Origin: Acidobacteriota bacterium
Lineage (GTDB): Bacteria > Acidobacteriota > Thermoanaerobaculia > Gp7-AA8
Length of the DNA stretch: 64,000 nucleotides
Assembly: GCA_021325515.1 (NCBI GenBank)
Contig: JAJPHC010000057.1
Coordinates: forward strand, 145,179 to 209,178
Direction of reading: 5' to 3'
Position 1 is the stretch's first letter. The number at the start of each line of letters is the position of its first letter. The position numbers were made by a program, and so were the translations under genes. Under the pieces are notes generated by a model that worked only from the letters and a program-made list of their open reading frames with translations, ran no database searches and was not told the DNA's origin. Of this stretch, positions 48,723 through 58,025 are shown one piece after another.

Positions 48723-49874
48723 ATGACCCAGGCTCTCTTGATGCGCTACCTGCTCTGGCCGCTGGTCAAATTCCTCGGCGCCTTCATCGTGGTGCAGGCG
48801 ATTGTCGCCGCGATGAACTGGGTCGAGCGCAGACTCCTCGGACTGATTCAGGCGCGGCTCGGTCCCAATCGCGTCGGCTGGCATGGACTGCTGCAGATCG
48901 TCGCCGACCCCATCAAGTTCCTTCTCAAAGAAGACATCGTCCCTTCCAGTTCCGAGAAAGTCGCCTACTTCCTCGGCCCCATGCTCCCGCTGATCCCGAC
49001 CTTCATGGTGTATTGCCTGATTCCGTTCGGGCCGCCGCCGATGTTCATCGCGGCGCGCGTGAATGTCGCGCTGCTGCTCGTGCTCGCGCTGACCTCCACC
49101 GGCGTGTACGGAATCATCCTCGGCGGCTGGGCTTCGAACAACAAGTACTCGCTCATGGGCGGACTTCGCTCCGCCGCGCAGATGGTCTCGTATGAAGTGC
49201 CGTTCGGACTCTCGATCGTCGGCGTGCTGATGATCTGCGGCAGCCTCGATCTCGTGCGCATCGTCGACTATCAGGCGAACAATGCGTGGAACCTCTTCCC
49301 GCAGATCGTCGCGTTCTTCATCTTCTTCGTCTCGATGAACGCCGAGAACAACCGCACTCCGTTCGATCTCCCGGAAGCGGAGTCGGAGCTCGTGGCCGGA
49401 TATCACACCGAGTACTCGGCGATGAAGTTCGCCTTCTTCATGCTCGCGGAGTACTCGGCGATGATCGTCAACTCCTGCCTCGTCACGCTGCTGTTCCTCG
49501 GCGGCTGGACGATGGCGATCGACGGCAAGGGACTGACCACGCAGCAGCTCGTCAGCATGGGAGTCCTGGGCGGGATCATCGGACTCGCGATCTTCCTGAC
49601 GAAGATGATGTTCTTCATGTTCGTCTACATCTGGTTCCGCGCGACATTCCCCCGCTTCCGCTTCGATCAACTGATGGATCTCGGATGGAAGTGGATGATC
49701 CCGCTCGCGCTGGGGAACATCGTCGTTACAGGCGTCTTCGTCCTCATCGGCCAGGAACGGCTGATGTACTGGATCGGGCTCGCAACGCTGGGCGCGATCG
49801 GGTTCCACATTTTCCGCAAGCCGGTTCCTGCCGTGAAGGCGAAGACCGCACACGAGGTGGCTCATGCGAGTTGA
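48723..49874 (+). CDS. nuoH: NADH-quinone oxidoreductase subunit H
   Basis: Starting at 48723 after GGGGGAA the product is 383 residues with about eight helices. VERRLLGLIQARLGPNRVGW, LLQIVADPIKFLLKEDIVP, AENNRTPFDLPEAESELVAG and RATFPRFRFDQLMDLGWKW are standard NuoH features that line the quinone entry site. An open frame from 48654 crosses the AT-rich hairpin and is not used. Its last 11 nt overlap nuoI. Confidence 0.97.
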   Translation: MTQALLMRYLLWPLVKFLGAFIVVQAIVAAMNWVERRLLGLIQARLGPNRVGWHGLLQIVADPIKFLLKEDIVPSSSEKVAYFLGPMLPLIPTFMVYCLIPFGPPPMFIAARVNVALLLVLALTSTGVYGIILGGWASNNKYSLMGGLRSAAQMVSYEVPFGLSIVGVLMICGSLDLVRIVDYQANNAWNLFPQIVAFFIFFVSMNAENNRTPFDLPEAESELVAGYHTEYSAMKFAFFMLAEYSAMIVNSCLVTLLFLGGWTMAIDGKGLTTQQLVSMGVLGGIIGLAIFLTKMMFFMFVYIWFRATFPRFRFDQLMDLGWKWMIPLALGNIVVTGVFVLIGQERLMYWIGLATLGAIGFHIFRKPVPAVKAKTAHEVAHAS

Positions 49875-50406
49875 GCATCCGAAGCCGCGGTGGACGGATC
49901 GCTTTCTCCTTCTCGATCTGTTCGAGGGACTCAAGACGACGTTCTACGAGCTGTTCCAGCCGAAGGTGACGGTGCGTTATCCGGAAGAGCGGCTCGAGCC
50001 TGCGGACCGCTTCCGCGGGATGTTCAAGTTCAGCTACGACCGCTGCATCGCGTGCAAGCTCTGCGCGCAGGCCTGCCCGATCGACATCATCTACATCGAC
50101 GTCCACGACGAACAGCGTGAAGTCGATGGAAAGATGAAGAAGCTGAAGGTGCTCGATCGCTACGACATCGACGTGAAGCGCTGCATGTTCTGCGCGCTGT
50201 GCGAAGAAGCCTGTCCGACGAAGCCGAAATCGATCTGGCTGACGACGAAGACCTACGAGCTCGCGTCGTACGATCGCAACGATCTCTACTTCAACATGCA
50301 GGAGCTCGAGTACTGGGATGAGCGTCCGCGGTACACGGGCCTGCCTGAGGAGAACGCGCCTACGCAGCTCGAGGGGCAGAAGATGCTCACCGGAGGCCAC
50401 GAGTGA
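49864..50406 (+). CDS. nuoI: NADH-quinone oxidoreductase subunit I
   Basis: The 180-residue ferredoxin-like subunit has two 4Fe-4S motifs, CIACKLCAQACPI (near residue 61) and CMFCALCEEACPT (near 107), for clusters N6a and N6b. RFRGMFKFSYDR before the first is typical. It is the last cluster-bearing subunit before N2 in NuoB and the natural electron entry point when the NADH module is absent. It overlaps nuoJ by four bases. Confidence 0.97.
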   Translation: MRVEHPKPRWTDRFLLLDLFEGLKTTFYELFQPKVTVRYPEERLEPADRFRGMFKFSYDRCIACKLCAQACPIDIIYIDVHDEQREVDGKMKKLKVLDRYDIDVKRCMFCALCEEACPTKPKSIWLTTKTYELASYDRNDLYFNMQELEYWDERPRYTGLPEENAPTQLEGQKMLTGGHE

Positions 50407-51065
50407 CGCCAGCGTTTGCGGTTTTTCTGATCGTCGGAACGATCGCGGTTGCGTCGTCGATCCTCGTGATCTCGATGCGCAATCCGGTTCACTCCGCGCT
50501 GTTCCTGCTCCTGACGTTTCTCTGCGTCGCGGTGCTGTTCGTGATGAAAGGGGCGGAGTTCGTCGGCGCGGTCCAGGTGCTCGTCTATGCGGGCGGCATC
50601 ATGGTCCTGTTCCTGTTCGTCGTCATGTTGATCAACGTGCGGCATCTGCCGGATGAGAAGGTGCTGTCGAACTTCTGGAAGGGCGGCTTCGCGGTCGGAC
50701 TCGGCGTGTTCATTCTCTTCGTCGCCGTCGTTCGTCCGGGCGTGTATCACGATGAGCAGTTGGACAAGTCGCGCCTCACGTCGGTGAAAGAACGGATCTG
50801 GACGGAGTCACACAAGAATCCTGGTACCTACACATACCGCCGCGTTCATCGCACGAATGCGAATTCCGAGGCGGTGGGGATGGCGCTCTACACCGATTAC
50901 CTCGTGCCGTTCGAGGTTGCGTCGCTGTTCCTGCTCGTGGCGATGATCGGCGCGATCGTCATCGGAAAGCGCGAGCTCTCTGCGACCGAAGAAGAGACCG
51001 CCCAGCAGTTCATTCTCGAGCGGGTCGAGACCGAGAAGGAAGTGAAGGAGGCCATGAGTGCTTGA
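50403..51065 (+). CDS. nuoJ: NADH-quinone oxidoreductase subunit J
   Basis: Starting at GTG 50403 the product is 220 residues. [20 protein letters not shown] and [20 protein letters not shown] are the conserved NuoJ helices, including the pi-bulge region of helix 3. It has a long hydrophilic segment between helices (about 120-165) and a charged C-terminal tail. It overlaps nuoK by eight bases. Confidence 0.95.
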   Translation: MTPAFAVFLIVGTIAVASSILVISMRNPVHSALFLLLTFLCVAVLFVMKGAEFVGAVQVLVYAGGIMVLFLFVVMLINVRHLPDEKVLSNFWKGGFAVGLGVFILFVAVVRPGVYHDEQLDKSRLTSVKERIWTESHKNPGTYTYRRVHRTNANSEAVGMALYTDYLVPFEVASLFLLVAMIGAIVIGKRELSATEEETAQQFILERVETEKEVKEAMSA

Positions 51066-51372
51066 AACAGCTCCAAGCACCGACGCCTATCTGATGCTGT
51101 CCGGCACGCTGTTCGCCGTCGGACTGATCGGCGTCGTCATCCGGCGCAACATGATCACCGTGCTCATGGCCATCGAGCTGATGCTCAACGCGGTCAACAT
51201 CAACCTCGTCGCGTTCAGTCACCGGCTTGGGTCCCTCGAGGGTCAGGTCTTCACGATTTTCGTCATTACGGTTGCAGCAGGCGAGGCCGCGGTGGGACTC
51301 GCGATCATCATCCAGTTGTACCGGCTGAAGAGCACGATCAACGTGGACGAAGCGAGGATGCTGAATGGCTGA
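51058..51372 (+). CDS. nuoK: NADH-quinone oxidoreductase subunit K
   Basis: Starting at GTG 51058 the product is 104 residues with three helices. The conserved Glu pair is in [20 protein letters not shown] and [20 protein letters not shown], which relay protons in the membrane arm. It follows nuoJ by overlap and precedes nuoL by 38 bases. Confidence 0.96.
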   Translation: MLETAPSTDAYLMLSGTLFAVGLIGVVIRRNMITVLMAIELMLNAVNINLVAFSHRLGSLEGQVFTIFVITVAAGEAAVGLAIIIQLYRLKSTINVDEARMLNG

Positions 51373-51410
51373 CCCCAGGTTCACCGGCGCCACTTGCTGG
51401 GAGCGGATCA

Positions 51411-53576
51411 ATGGCTAGCGCGCTCCTCTTCATCGTCCTTCTGCCGGCAATCGGTGCGCTGATCAACGGCTCGCGCGCATTCGCGAATCCGCTGACGCCG
51501 AAGAATCGCACGGTCACCAACGCAGTCGCGTTGTTGTCCACCGGCCTCTCGGCCGTTCTCGCTGCGTGGACCGTGTTCACGTACGCCACGCTCGGTACGC
51601 ACGAAGCATTTACGCATACCTACTACACATGGGTTCCGGCCGGCATGGGCCACGTCGGCAACGCGATCGCGAACTTCGGCGTCGACTTCGCGTTCCGCAT
51701 CGACACCCTCTCCTGCACGATGCTGCTGATCGTGACGTGGATCGGCTTCCTGATCCACATCTACGCCACGGGGTACATGTCGCACGAGAAGGGCTACACG
51801 CGATTCTTCACGTACCTCAATCTCTTCATGTTCATGATGCTGCTCCTCGTCCTCGGGGCGAACTACGGCGTCATGTTCGTCGGCTGGGAAGGCGTCGGTC
51901 TCTGCTCGTACCTGCTGATCGGCTTCTACTACGACAAGAACTTCGCGGCCGACGCCGGCAAGAAAGCGTTCATCACGAATCGAATCGGCGACTTCGGCTT
52001 CGTTCTCGGGCTCTTCCTGATCTTCAACACGTTCGGCTCCGCGGACTACGGCAAGGTGTTCGCGCTGGTGAGCGCGAATCCGCATGCATACACAGGGATC
52101 GCGACGGCGATCTGCCTGCTGCTCTTCGTCGGCGCATGCGGCAAGTCCGCGCAGATTCCGCTGTATGTGTGGCTGCCCGATGCGATGGCCGGCCCGACGC
52201 CCGTCTCTGCTCTGATCCATGCCGCGACGATGGTCACCGCGGGTGTCTACATGGTCGTCCGCTCGAACCCGCTCTTCCGTCTGTCGCCCACGGCGATGGG
52301 GATCGTCGCGCTGGTCGGCGCGCTGACCGCGATCTTCGCGGCCACGATCGGTATCGCGCAGAACGACATCAAGAAAGTCCTCGCGTACTCGACGGTCTCG
52401 CAGCTCGGCTACATGTTCCTCGCCGCGGGCGTCGGAGCGTTCACTGCGGCGATCTTCCACGTGATGACGCACGCGTTCTTCAAAGCGTGTCTCTTCCTCG
52501 GCGCCGGATCCGTGATTCACGGATGCGGCGGCGAACAGGACATGCGCAAGATGGGCGGCCTCAAGAAGTACATGCCGGCGACACGCATGACGATGCTGAT
52601 CGCATGCGTTGCGATCGCCGGCATCCCGCCGCTCGCCGGCTTCTTCTCCAAGGACGAGATTCTCGCCGGCGCGTTCATGCGCTCGTGGTGGCTGTGGGGT
52701 CTCGGGTTCGTGACCGCCGGAACCACCGCGTTCTACATGTTCCGTCTCTACTACATGACGTTCGAAGGCGAGTATCGCGGCGCGCATGTCGAAGGCATCG
52801 AGACGTCAGAGCCTGCACACGGCGGGCACAATCTGATTCCTGATCAACGCCATCTCGATCAGGGCGATGAGCACAGCGACAAGGCGCACGGGCATCACGC
52901 GCACTCGCATGATCCTCATGAATCGCCGATGAGCATGACCGGCGTGTTGTGGGCGCTCGCGATCCTCGCGATCTTCGGCGGCATGTTCTTCGGCTGGCCG
53001 GTGATCTGGGGCGGGCCGTCGCCGACGCTGTTCCAGCGCTGGCTGGAGCCGGTGCTGCCCGCACTCGGCGGCGAGCACTTCGAATTCCCCGAGCCATCGC
53101 ACGGCCAGGAATGGTTCCTCGTGCTGTCGTCGATTGCGGTGGCCGTGTTCGGAATTCTGCAGGCGCGCCGCTTCTACTTCACCGACACGAAGTTCGCCAA
53201 AGCGAATGCGCTCGCGAAGAAGTACTCATTCCTCCACGGCGTCCTCGAGAACAAGTACTACGTCGATGAGCTCTACAACAAGACAGTCATTCACGGCACG
53301 GTCGTTCTGTCCGAAGTCCTCGCGTTCCTGGACAAGTGGGTGGTCGACGGCGCCGTGAATCTCGTGCGCCACATCACGGTGTGGCCGCTCGGCGAAGGCT
53401 CGTCGCTCTTCGACAAGTACGTCGTCGACGGTCTCGTGAACGGCGTCGCCTGGACGGCGAAACAGGGCTCGATGGCCTTGCGTCGTGCGCAGTCCGGATT
53501 CGTGCAGAACTACGCTCTGGTCATGGGCAGCGGCATCGTGCTGCTCGCAGTGGTCTATCTGTTCTTCAAGCCATAA
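51411..53576 (+). CDS. nuoL: NADH-quinone oxidoreductase subunit L (antiporter-like) with His-rich loop
   Basis: The 721-residue subunit has about 15-16 helices and the antiporter signatures VGWEGVGLCSYLLIGFYYDK (the conserved Glu), LPDAMAGPTPVSALIHAATM and FFKACLFLGAGSVIHGC. It should include the C-terminal lateral helix. A soluble loop between residues about 461 and 508 has ten histidines between His470 and His503 (KAHGHHAHSHDPH), which is not a standard NuoL feature. It is followed by nuoM after 21 bases. Confidence 0.96.
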   Translation: MASALLFIVLLPAIGALINGSRAFANPLTPKNRTVTNAVALLSTGLSAVLAAWTVFTYATLGTHEAFTHTYYTWVPAGMGHVGNAIANFGVDFAFRIDTLSCTMLLIVTWIGFLIHIYATGYMSHEKGYTRFFTYLNLFMFMMLLLVLGANYGVMFVGWEGVGLCSYLLIGFYYDKNFAADAGKKAFITNRIGDFGFVLGLFLIFNTFGSADYGKVFALVSANPHAYTGIATAICLLLFVGACGKSAQIPLYVWLPDAMAGPTPVSALIHAATMVTAGVYMVVRSNPLFRLSPTAMGIVALVGALTAIFAATIGIAQNDIKKVLAYSTVSQLGYMFLAAGVGAFTAAIFHVMTHAFFKACLFLGAGSVIHGCGGEQDMRKMGGLKKYMPATRMTMLIACVAIAGIPPLAGFFSKDEILAGAFMRSWWLWGLGFVTAGTTAFYMFRLYYMTFEGEYRGAHVEGIETSEPAHGGHNLIPDQRHLDQGDEHSDKAHGHHAHSHDPHESPMSMTGVLWALAILAIFGGMFFGWPVIWGGPSPTLFQRWLEPVLPALGGEHFEFPEPSHGQEWFLVLSSIAVAVFGILQARRFYFTDTKFAKANALAKKYSFLHGVLENKYYVDELYNKTVIHGTVVLSEVLAFLDKWVVDGAVNLVRHITVWPLGEGSSLFDKYVVDGLVNGVAWTAKQGSMALRRAQSGFVQNYALVMGSGIVLLAVVYLFFKP

Positions 53577-53597
53577 GCGAAGGGGAGAAACGCTCCG

Positions 53598-55172
53598 ATG
53601 GGCATTCTGAACATCGTTACTTACATCCCGGCGGTGGGCGCCGTGCTGCTCCTCTTCTTCAAGAAGGACAACCCTGCGGCGATACGGATGACGGCCACCG
53701 CGATCGCGGTCATCGATTTCCTCGTCTCGCTGAAACTCTGGTTCGGCTTCGATTCGACAAAGCTCTGGCAGTTTCGCGAGACGTACGACTGGATCCCGTC
53801 GCTGCACGTGAAGTACGACTTCGGCATCGATGGCATCGCGCTGCTGCTGATCATGCTCACCACGTTCATGGGGATCATCGCCGTCGTTTCGTCGTACTCG
53901 GCGATCGGGCATCGCGAGAAGGAGTACTACATCCTTCTTCTCCTTCTGCAGACGGGCATGATCGGCACGTTCTGCGCGCTCGACTTCTTCCTCTTCTATC
54001 TCTTCTGGGAAATCATGCTCGTGCCGATGTACTTCATCATCGGCATCTGGGGCGGGCCGCGAAAGCTCTACGCCGCGATCAAGTTCTTCCTCTACACGCT
54101 CGCCGGATCGGTGCTCATGCTGCTCTCGATCCTCGGGCTCTACTTCTTCAATACCGACGGCATCCCATTCCTCAACATCCATGGCCTCGGCAATCCGGCA
54201 ACATTCAGCGTGCTGAAGTTCCACGAGATCGGACATCTGATCCCGCCCACGCTGCAGTTCTGGCTCTTCCTCGGTTTCTTCTTCGGATTCGCGATCAAGG
54301 TGCCGATGTTCCCCTTCCACACGTGGCTGCCCGATGCTCACGTCGAAGCGCCGACCGCCGGTTCGATCATCCTCGCCGCGGTTCTCCTCAAGATGGGAAC
54401 ATACGGCTTCGTCCGTTTCGCGCTGCCGATCCTTCCCGATGGGACGAAGGAATGCCTCCCCTGGGTGATCGGGCTGGCGATCATCGGCATCATCTACGGC
54501 GCGCTCGTGTCGCTCGTGCAGAAGGACATGAAGAAGCTCGTCGCGTACTCGTCCGTGTCGCACCTCGGCTTCGTCATGCTGGGTATGTTCGCGCTCAATC
54601 CGATGGGGCTGAAGGGCTCAGTCCTGCAGATGATCAATCACGGCATCTCGACCGGCGCGCTCTTCCTTCTCGTCGGCTTCATCTACGAGCGGCGCCACAC
54701 GCGCATGATCGCGGAGTACGGCGGGCTCGCGAAGCAGATGCCGATGTATGCGGCGCTGTTCCTGATTGCCGCGCTCTCGTCGATGGGGCTGCCGGCGCTG
54801 AACGGGTTCATCGGCGAGTTCACGATTCTCGTCGGTGCGGCGAACGTCAGCATCTGGTGGGCCGTCTTCGCGTCGATCGGCATCGTGCTCGGCGCCGCGT
54901 ATCTTCTCTGGCTCTATCAGCGCGTCTTCTGGGGCCCGCTCGACAATCCTGAGAATCATCACGTGACCGACGTGAACGGGCGCGAGATGGCGTTGATGCT
55001 CGCGCTCATCGCCTGCATGGTGTGGATCGGTGTCTATCCGAAGCCGTTCTTCGAGCCGCTCGAGGAGCCCGTCAACTACATCGTTAGGAAAGTCGATCCG
55101 ACGTACTTCGACAGGCATCCGGTCGTCTACCCGGCGGCGCAACAGCCGGAGCACGTCGCGGAGGCGAAGTAA
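53598..55172 (+). CDS. nuoM: NADH-quinone oxidoreductase subunit M
   Basis: The 524-residue antiporter-like subunit has FYLFWEIMLVPMYFIIGIWG with the conserved Glu, FHTWLPDAHVEAPTAGSIIL and LVAYSSVSHLGFVMLGMFAL. It translocates protons in the middle of the membrane arm. Nothing unusual. The next gene begins at the adjacent base. Confidence 0.97.
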   Translation: MGILNIVTYIPAVGAVLLLFFKKDNPAAIRMTATAIAVIDFLVSLKLWFGFDSTKLWQFRETYDWIPSLHVKYDFGIDGIALLLIMLTTFMGIIAVVSSYSAIGHREKEYYILLLLLQTGMIGTFCALDFFLFYLFWEIMLVPMYFIIGIWGGPRKLYAAIKFFLYTLAGSVLMLLSILGLYFFNTDGIPFLNIHGLGNPATFSVLKFHEIGHLIPPTLQFWLFLGFFFGFAIKVPMFPFHTWLPDAHVEAPTAGSIILAAVLLKMGTYGFVRFALPILPDGTKECLPWVIGLAIIGIIYGALVSLVQKDMKKLVAYSSVSHLGFVMLGMFALNPMGLKGSVLQMINHGISTGALFLLVGFIYERRHTRMIAEYGGLAKQMPMYAALFLIAALSSMGLPALNGFIGEFTILVGAANVSIWWAVFASIGIVLGAAYLLWLYQRVFWGPLDNPENHHVTDVNGREMALMLALIACMVWIGVYPKPFFEPLEEPVNYIVRKVDPTYFDRHPVVYPAAQQPEHVAEAK

Positions 55173-56648
55173 GTGAGCCTCAACGATCTCATCTTCCTGC
55201 TGCCGGAGATCATCCTGGCGACCGGTGCGTCGCTGCTGTTGATCGCACCGGTGACGGGTCTTCGCGATTCGATTTCCGCGAAGTGGGCGATGATCGCGCT
55301 GCTCATCATCACCGCGGGATCGCTGCTCGCCTGCTCGTGGGCTGTGCCAGGGATGGAACAGACCGCAGGCTTTGCGCGGATGTTCGCGCTCGATGCGTTT
55401 TCCATCTTCTTCAAGTTGCTGTTCCTCTTCGTCGTCGCGATCGTCGTGCTGCTCTCCGACGACTTCCTGCGCGAGTCCCGCTATTCGACCTGGGAGTACT
55501 ACTCGCTCCTCGGCTTCGCGCTCTGCGGCATGATGTTCATGGCCTCGGGCGTTCATTTGGCGACGATCTATATCGGCCTCGAGTTGCTTTCGCTCTCCAG
55601 CTACATCCTCGCCGGCTATTACAAGAACGAGCAGAAGTCGACCGAGGCGGCGATGAAGTATTTCGTGCTCGGCGCGGTGAGCTCGGCGATTCTGCTCTAC
55701 GGAATCTCCCTGATCTACGGGGTCTGCGGCACGCTGAATCTGCTCGACATTGCCAGGGCGCTGTCGACGGTCGTCAGCAACGACGCGCTGATGTTCGGCG
55801 TCATCCTGCTGGCCTGCGGCCTCTGCTTCAAGATCGCAGCCGCACCCTTCCACGTCTGGACTCCGGACGTGTACGAAGGTGCACCGACGCCGATCACCGC
55901 ATTTCTTTCGACAGGATCGAAAGCTGCGGCGTTCGCGATCTTCGTGCGCATCTTCTACGTCGCGCTGCCCGGCTTCCATCTCGACTGGAGCATGGTGCTG
56001 GCCACGGTGGCGGCACTCTCGATGATCGTCGGCAATCTTGCGGCGATCACGCAGGAGAGCGTGAAGCGGCTGCTGGCCTACTCTTCGATCGCTCATGCGG
56101 GGTATGTGCTGATGGGCATCGTCGCGATGAACGTGATGGGGCTGCGCGGCGTGCTCGTCTACAGCTTCGTCTACGTGTTCGCGAATCTCGGCATCTGGTC
56201 CATCGTGCTGATGATGAAGCGGCACGAATATGCGGGAGAAAAGGTCTCCGACTTCGAAGGGCTGCACAGCCGCTCGCCGTTCTGGGCTTTCTCCATGTTC
56301 GTCTTCCTGTTGTCGCTGGGAGGCATTCCTCCGACGGCCGGCTTCATCGGAAAGTACTTCCTCTTCTACGCAGCTGTGCAGGCCGGCTTCGGATGGCTGG
56401 CGATCATCGCAGTGCTGATGTCGGCGGTATCGATGTTCTACTACCTGCGCATCGTGGTCGCGATGTATCTGCGGGACGGGAAGGAAGCCGACGTCACGGC
56501 GAGCGGCGCGCTCAAGTTCGTAGCGGCGGTTTGTGTCGTGGCTACGATCGTTTTTGGCGTGGTGCCGAACGATTTGATCGACCAGGTCAGCAGTTCGGCA
56601 AAGGGCCTGCATAACAAAGGCGCGGTGACGCGCAATGCCACTCGATGA
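55173..56648 (+). CDS. nuoN: NADH-quinone oxidoreductase subunit N
   Basis: Starting at GTG 55173 the product is 491 residues. It carries IYIGLELLSLSSYILAGYYK (conserved Glu), FHVWTPDVYEGAPTPITAFL and LLAYSSIAHAGYVLMGIVAM. It is the last complex I gene here. Its final 14 bases overlap the ATP synthase accessory gene atpZ, joining two complexes in one transcript. Confidence 0.97.
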   Translation: MSLNDLIFLLPEIILATGASLLLIAPVTGLRDSISAKWAMIALLIITAGSLLACSWAVPGMEQTAGFARMFALDAFSIFFKLLFLFVVAIVVLLSDDFLRESRYSTWEYYSLLGFALCGMMFMASGVHLATIYIGLELLSLSSYILAGYYKNEQKSTEAAMKYFVLGAVSSAILLYGISLIYGVCGTLNLLDIARALSTVVSNDALMFGVILLACGLCFKIAAAPFHVWTPDVYEGAPTPITAFLSTGSKAAAFAIFVRIFYVALPGFHLDWSMVLATVAALSMIVGNLAAITQESVKRLLAYSSIAHAGYVLMGIVAMNVMGLRGVLVYSFVYVFANLGIWSIVLMMKRHEYAGEKVSDFEGLHSRSPFWAFSMFVFLLSLGGIPPTAGFIGKYFLFYAAVQAGFGWLAIIAVLMSAVSMFYYLRIVVAMYLRDGKEADVTASGALKFVAAVCVVATIVFGVVPNDLIDQVSSSAKGLHNKGAVTRNATR

Positions 56649-56898
56649 CGACAAGTCCGAAGAGGCGCAGGACAAAAAGCGCCGGCAGCTCCAGGATGTC
56701 CTCGAAGCTTCCTCGATCGGCTGGATGTTTCCCATCGCCATCGGCACCGGTGCCCTCATCGGCTGGGGACTCGACAAGGCCTTTGGGACGAAGCCGTGGC
56801 TGACGTGGATCTTTCTCGGATTCGGTGTCGCTGCGGCGTTCCTGAATCTCTTCCGCATGGGGCTTCGCGATGACGGAGGGTCCCCTCCGGAATCCTGA
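56635..56898 (+). CDS. atpZ: AtpZ/AtpI-type ATP synthase accessory membrane protein
   Basis: This is an 87-residue protein with a charged N-terminus and two helices (SSIGWMFPIAIGTGALIGWG, LDKAFGTKPWLTWIFLGFGV). GWGLDKxFGTKPW matches the small AtpZ family found before atpI-atpB. These proteins are thought to help c-ring assembly or Mg2+/Ca2+ supply to F0. It overlaps nuoN upstream and atpI downstream (29 nt). Confidence 0.85.
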   Translation: MPLDDDKSEEAQDKKRRQLQDVLEASSIGWMFPIAIGTGALIGWGLDKAFGTKPWLTWIFLGFGVAAAFLNLFRMGLRDDGGSPPES

Positions 56899-57274
56899 GC
56901 ACGACACCGCGAAGACGGTGCTCCGGCGCATCCGGAACATCAGCATCGTCGCCTGGATCGGATTCGCGGTTTTTGCCTTGATTTCCAGCGGTTTCGGGGG
57001 CTTTGTCGGATTGACTTGCAGTGCTCTCGTGACTATCATCAGCTTCCTTTGGTTGGAGGAAATCGTGGAAACGGTCCTCCATCCGACTCCCAACCTCCGA
57101 GCCTGGAAGGTCACGTTGCGCACACTCGGGCGCTACGTTCTACTCGGCGCGGCGGTATCGGTCACGATCTACGTAGCTCGATTCAATGCCCTGAGTGTGT
57201 TGCTGGGATTCTCGATCATCGTGGTGGGAATCATTGGTGAAGCTGTGTATTCGACGTTAAGGAGCTGGAACTAG
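56870..57274 (+). CDS. atpI: ATP synthase subunit I-like protein
   Basis: The 134-residue protein has four predicted helices (ISIVAWIGFAVFALISSGFG, FVGLTCSALVTIISFLWLEE, YVLLGAAVSVTIYVARF, ALSVLLGFSIIVVGIIGEAV). Position between atpZ and atpB and helix pattern match the AtpI/subunit I family, which assists c-ring assembly. Sequence identity to known members is not certain by eye, so the symbol rests partly on context. Confidence 0.65.
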   Translation: MTEGPLRNPEHDTAKTVLRRIRNISIVAWIGFAVFALISSGFGGFVGLTCSALVTIISFLWLEEIVETVLHPTPNLRAWKVTLRTLGRYVLLGAAVSVTIYVARFNALSVLLGFSIIVVGIIGEAVYSTLRSWN

Positions 57275-57281
57275 AAGGCTG

Positions 57282-57989
57282 ATGGAACACGAAAGCTCAA
57301 TCCTGTACGGTCCCGTTAACGCCCTGTGGCACAGCGTGCAGCATCGCTACGCGTGGAACATCCCTGATCACGTGATCATGGCGCTGCTGGTGCTCGTGAT
57401 CTCCTCGATTGTGTTCCCGCTGGCCTCGCGCCGCATCAGCCGCGACAATCCGAGCGGCTTCCAGCATTTGCTCGAGCTCGTGGTCGGCGGCGTGAAGGAC
57501 CTGCTGCACGACATCGTCGGCCATCATGGAGACCGCTATCTGTACGTGATCGGCGGCTTCATGTCGTTCATCTTCGTGTCGAACATCTTCGGCCTGTTCT
57601 TCTTCCTGCAGCCCCCTACGAGCAACGTCAACACGACGTTCGCGCTGTCCCTCTCCGCATTCCTCTACTTCAACGTCGAGGGCATTCGCCGCCAGGGGCT
57701 GTGGCATTACCTGAAGCACTTCGCGGGGCCGATGCCTCTGCTCGCTCCGTTCATGTTCCCGATCGAGATGATCGGCAACTTCGCGCGCATCCTTTCGCTC
57801 GGGATGCGTCTCTTCGGAAACATCCTCGGTGAGCACACGGCCACCGGGATCTTCATGGGCATGCTGCCGTTCGTGCTTCCCTGGCCGATGATGGGCCTCG
57901 GAATCTTCGGCGCATTCCTCCAGACATTCGTCTTCATCATGCTGACGATGGTGTACATCAGCGGCGCCATCGCAGCGGAAGAACACTAG
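57282..57989 (+). CDS. atpB: ATP synthase F0 subunit a
   Basis: The 235-residue subunit has ILYGPVNALWHSVQHRYAWN, FVSNIFGLFFFLQPPTSNVN and the key helix MIGNFARILSLGMRLFGNIL with the essential Arg facing the c-ring. It forms the ion half-channels. It is followed by atpE after 36 bases. The remaining ATP synthase genes are not in this window. Confidence 0.96.
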   Translation: MEHESSILYGPVNALWHSVQHRYAWNIPDHVIMALLVLVISSIVFPLASRRISRDNPSGFQHLLELVVGGVKDLLHDIVGHHGDRYLYVIGGFMSFIFVSNIFGLFFFLQPPTSNVNTTFALSLSAFLYFNVEGIRRQGLWHYLKHFAGPMPLLAPFMFPIEMIGNFARILSLGMRLFGNILGEHTATGIFMGMLPFVLPWPMMGLGIFGAFLQTFVFIMLTMVYISGAIAAEEH

Positions 57990-58025
57990 TTGGGATTCAG
58001 TACAGAAAAAGGAAGGAGATTCAGA

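Noticed and set aside
54618..56858. 746-codon open frame on the minus strand across nuoM and nuoN
   Set aside because: It is antisense to two certain genes, low in hydrophobic structure and rich in Arg/His/Glu, the usual shadow of GC-rich codons.
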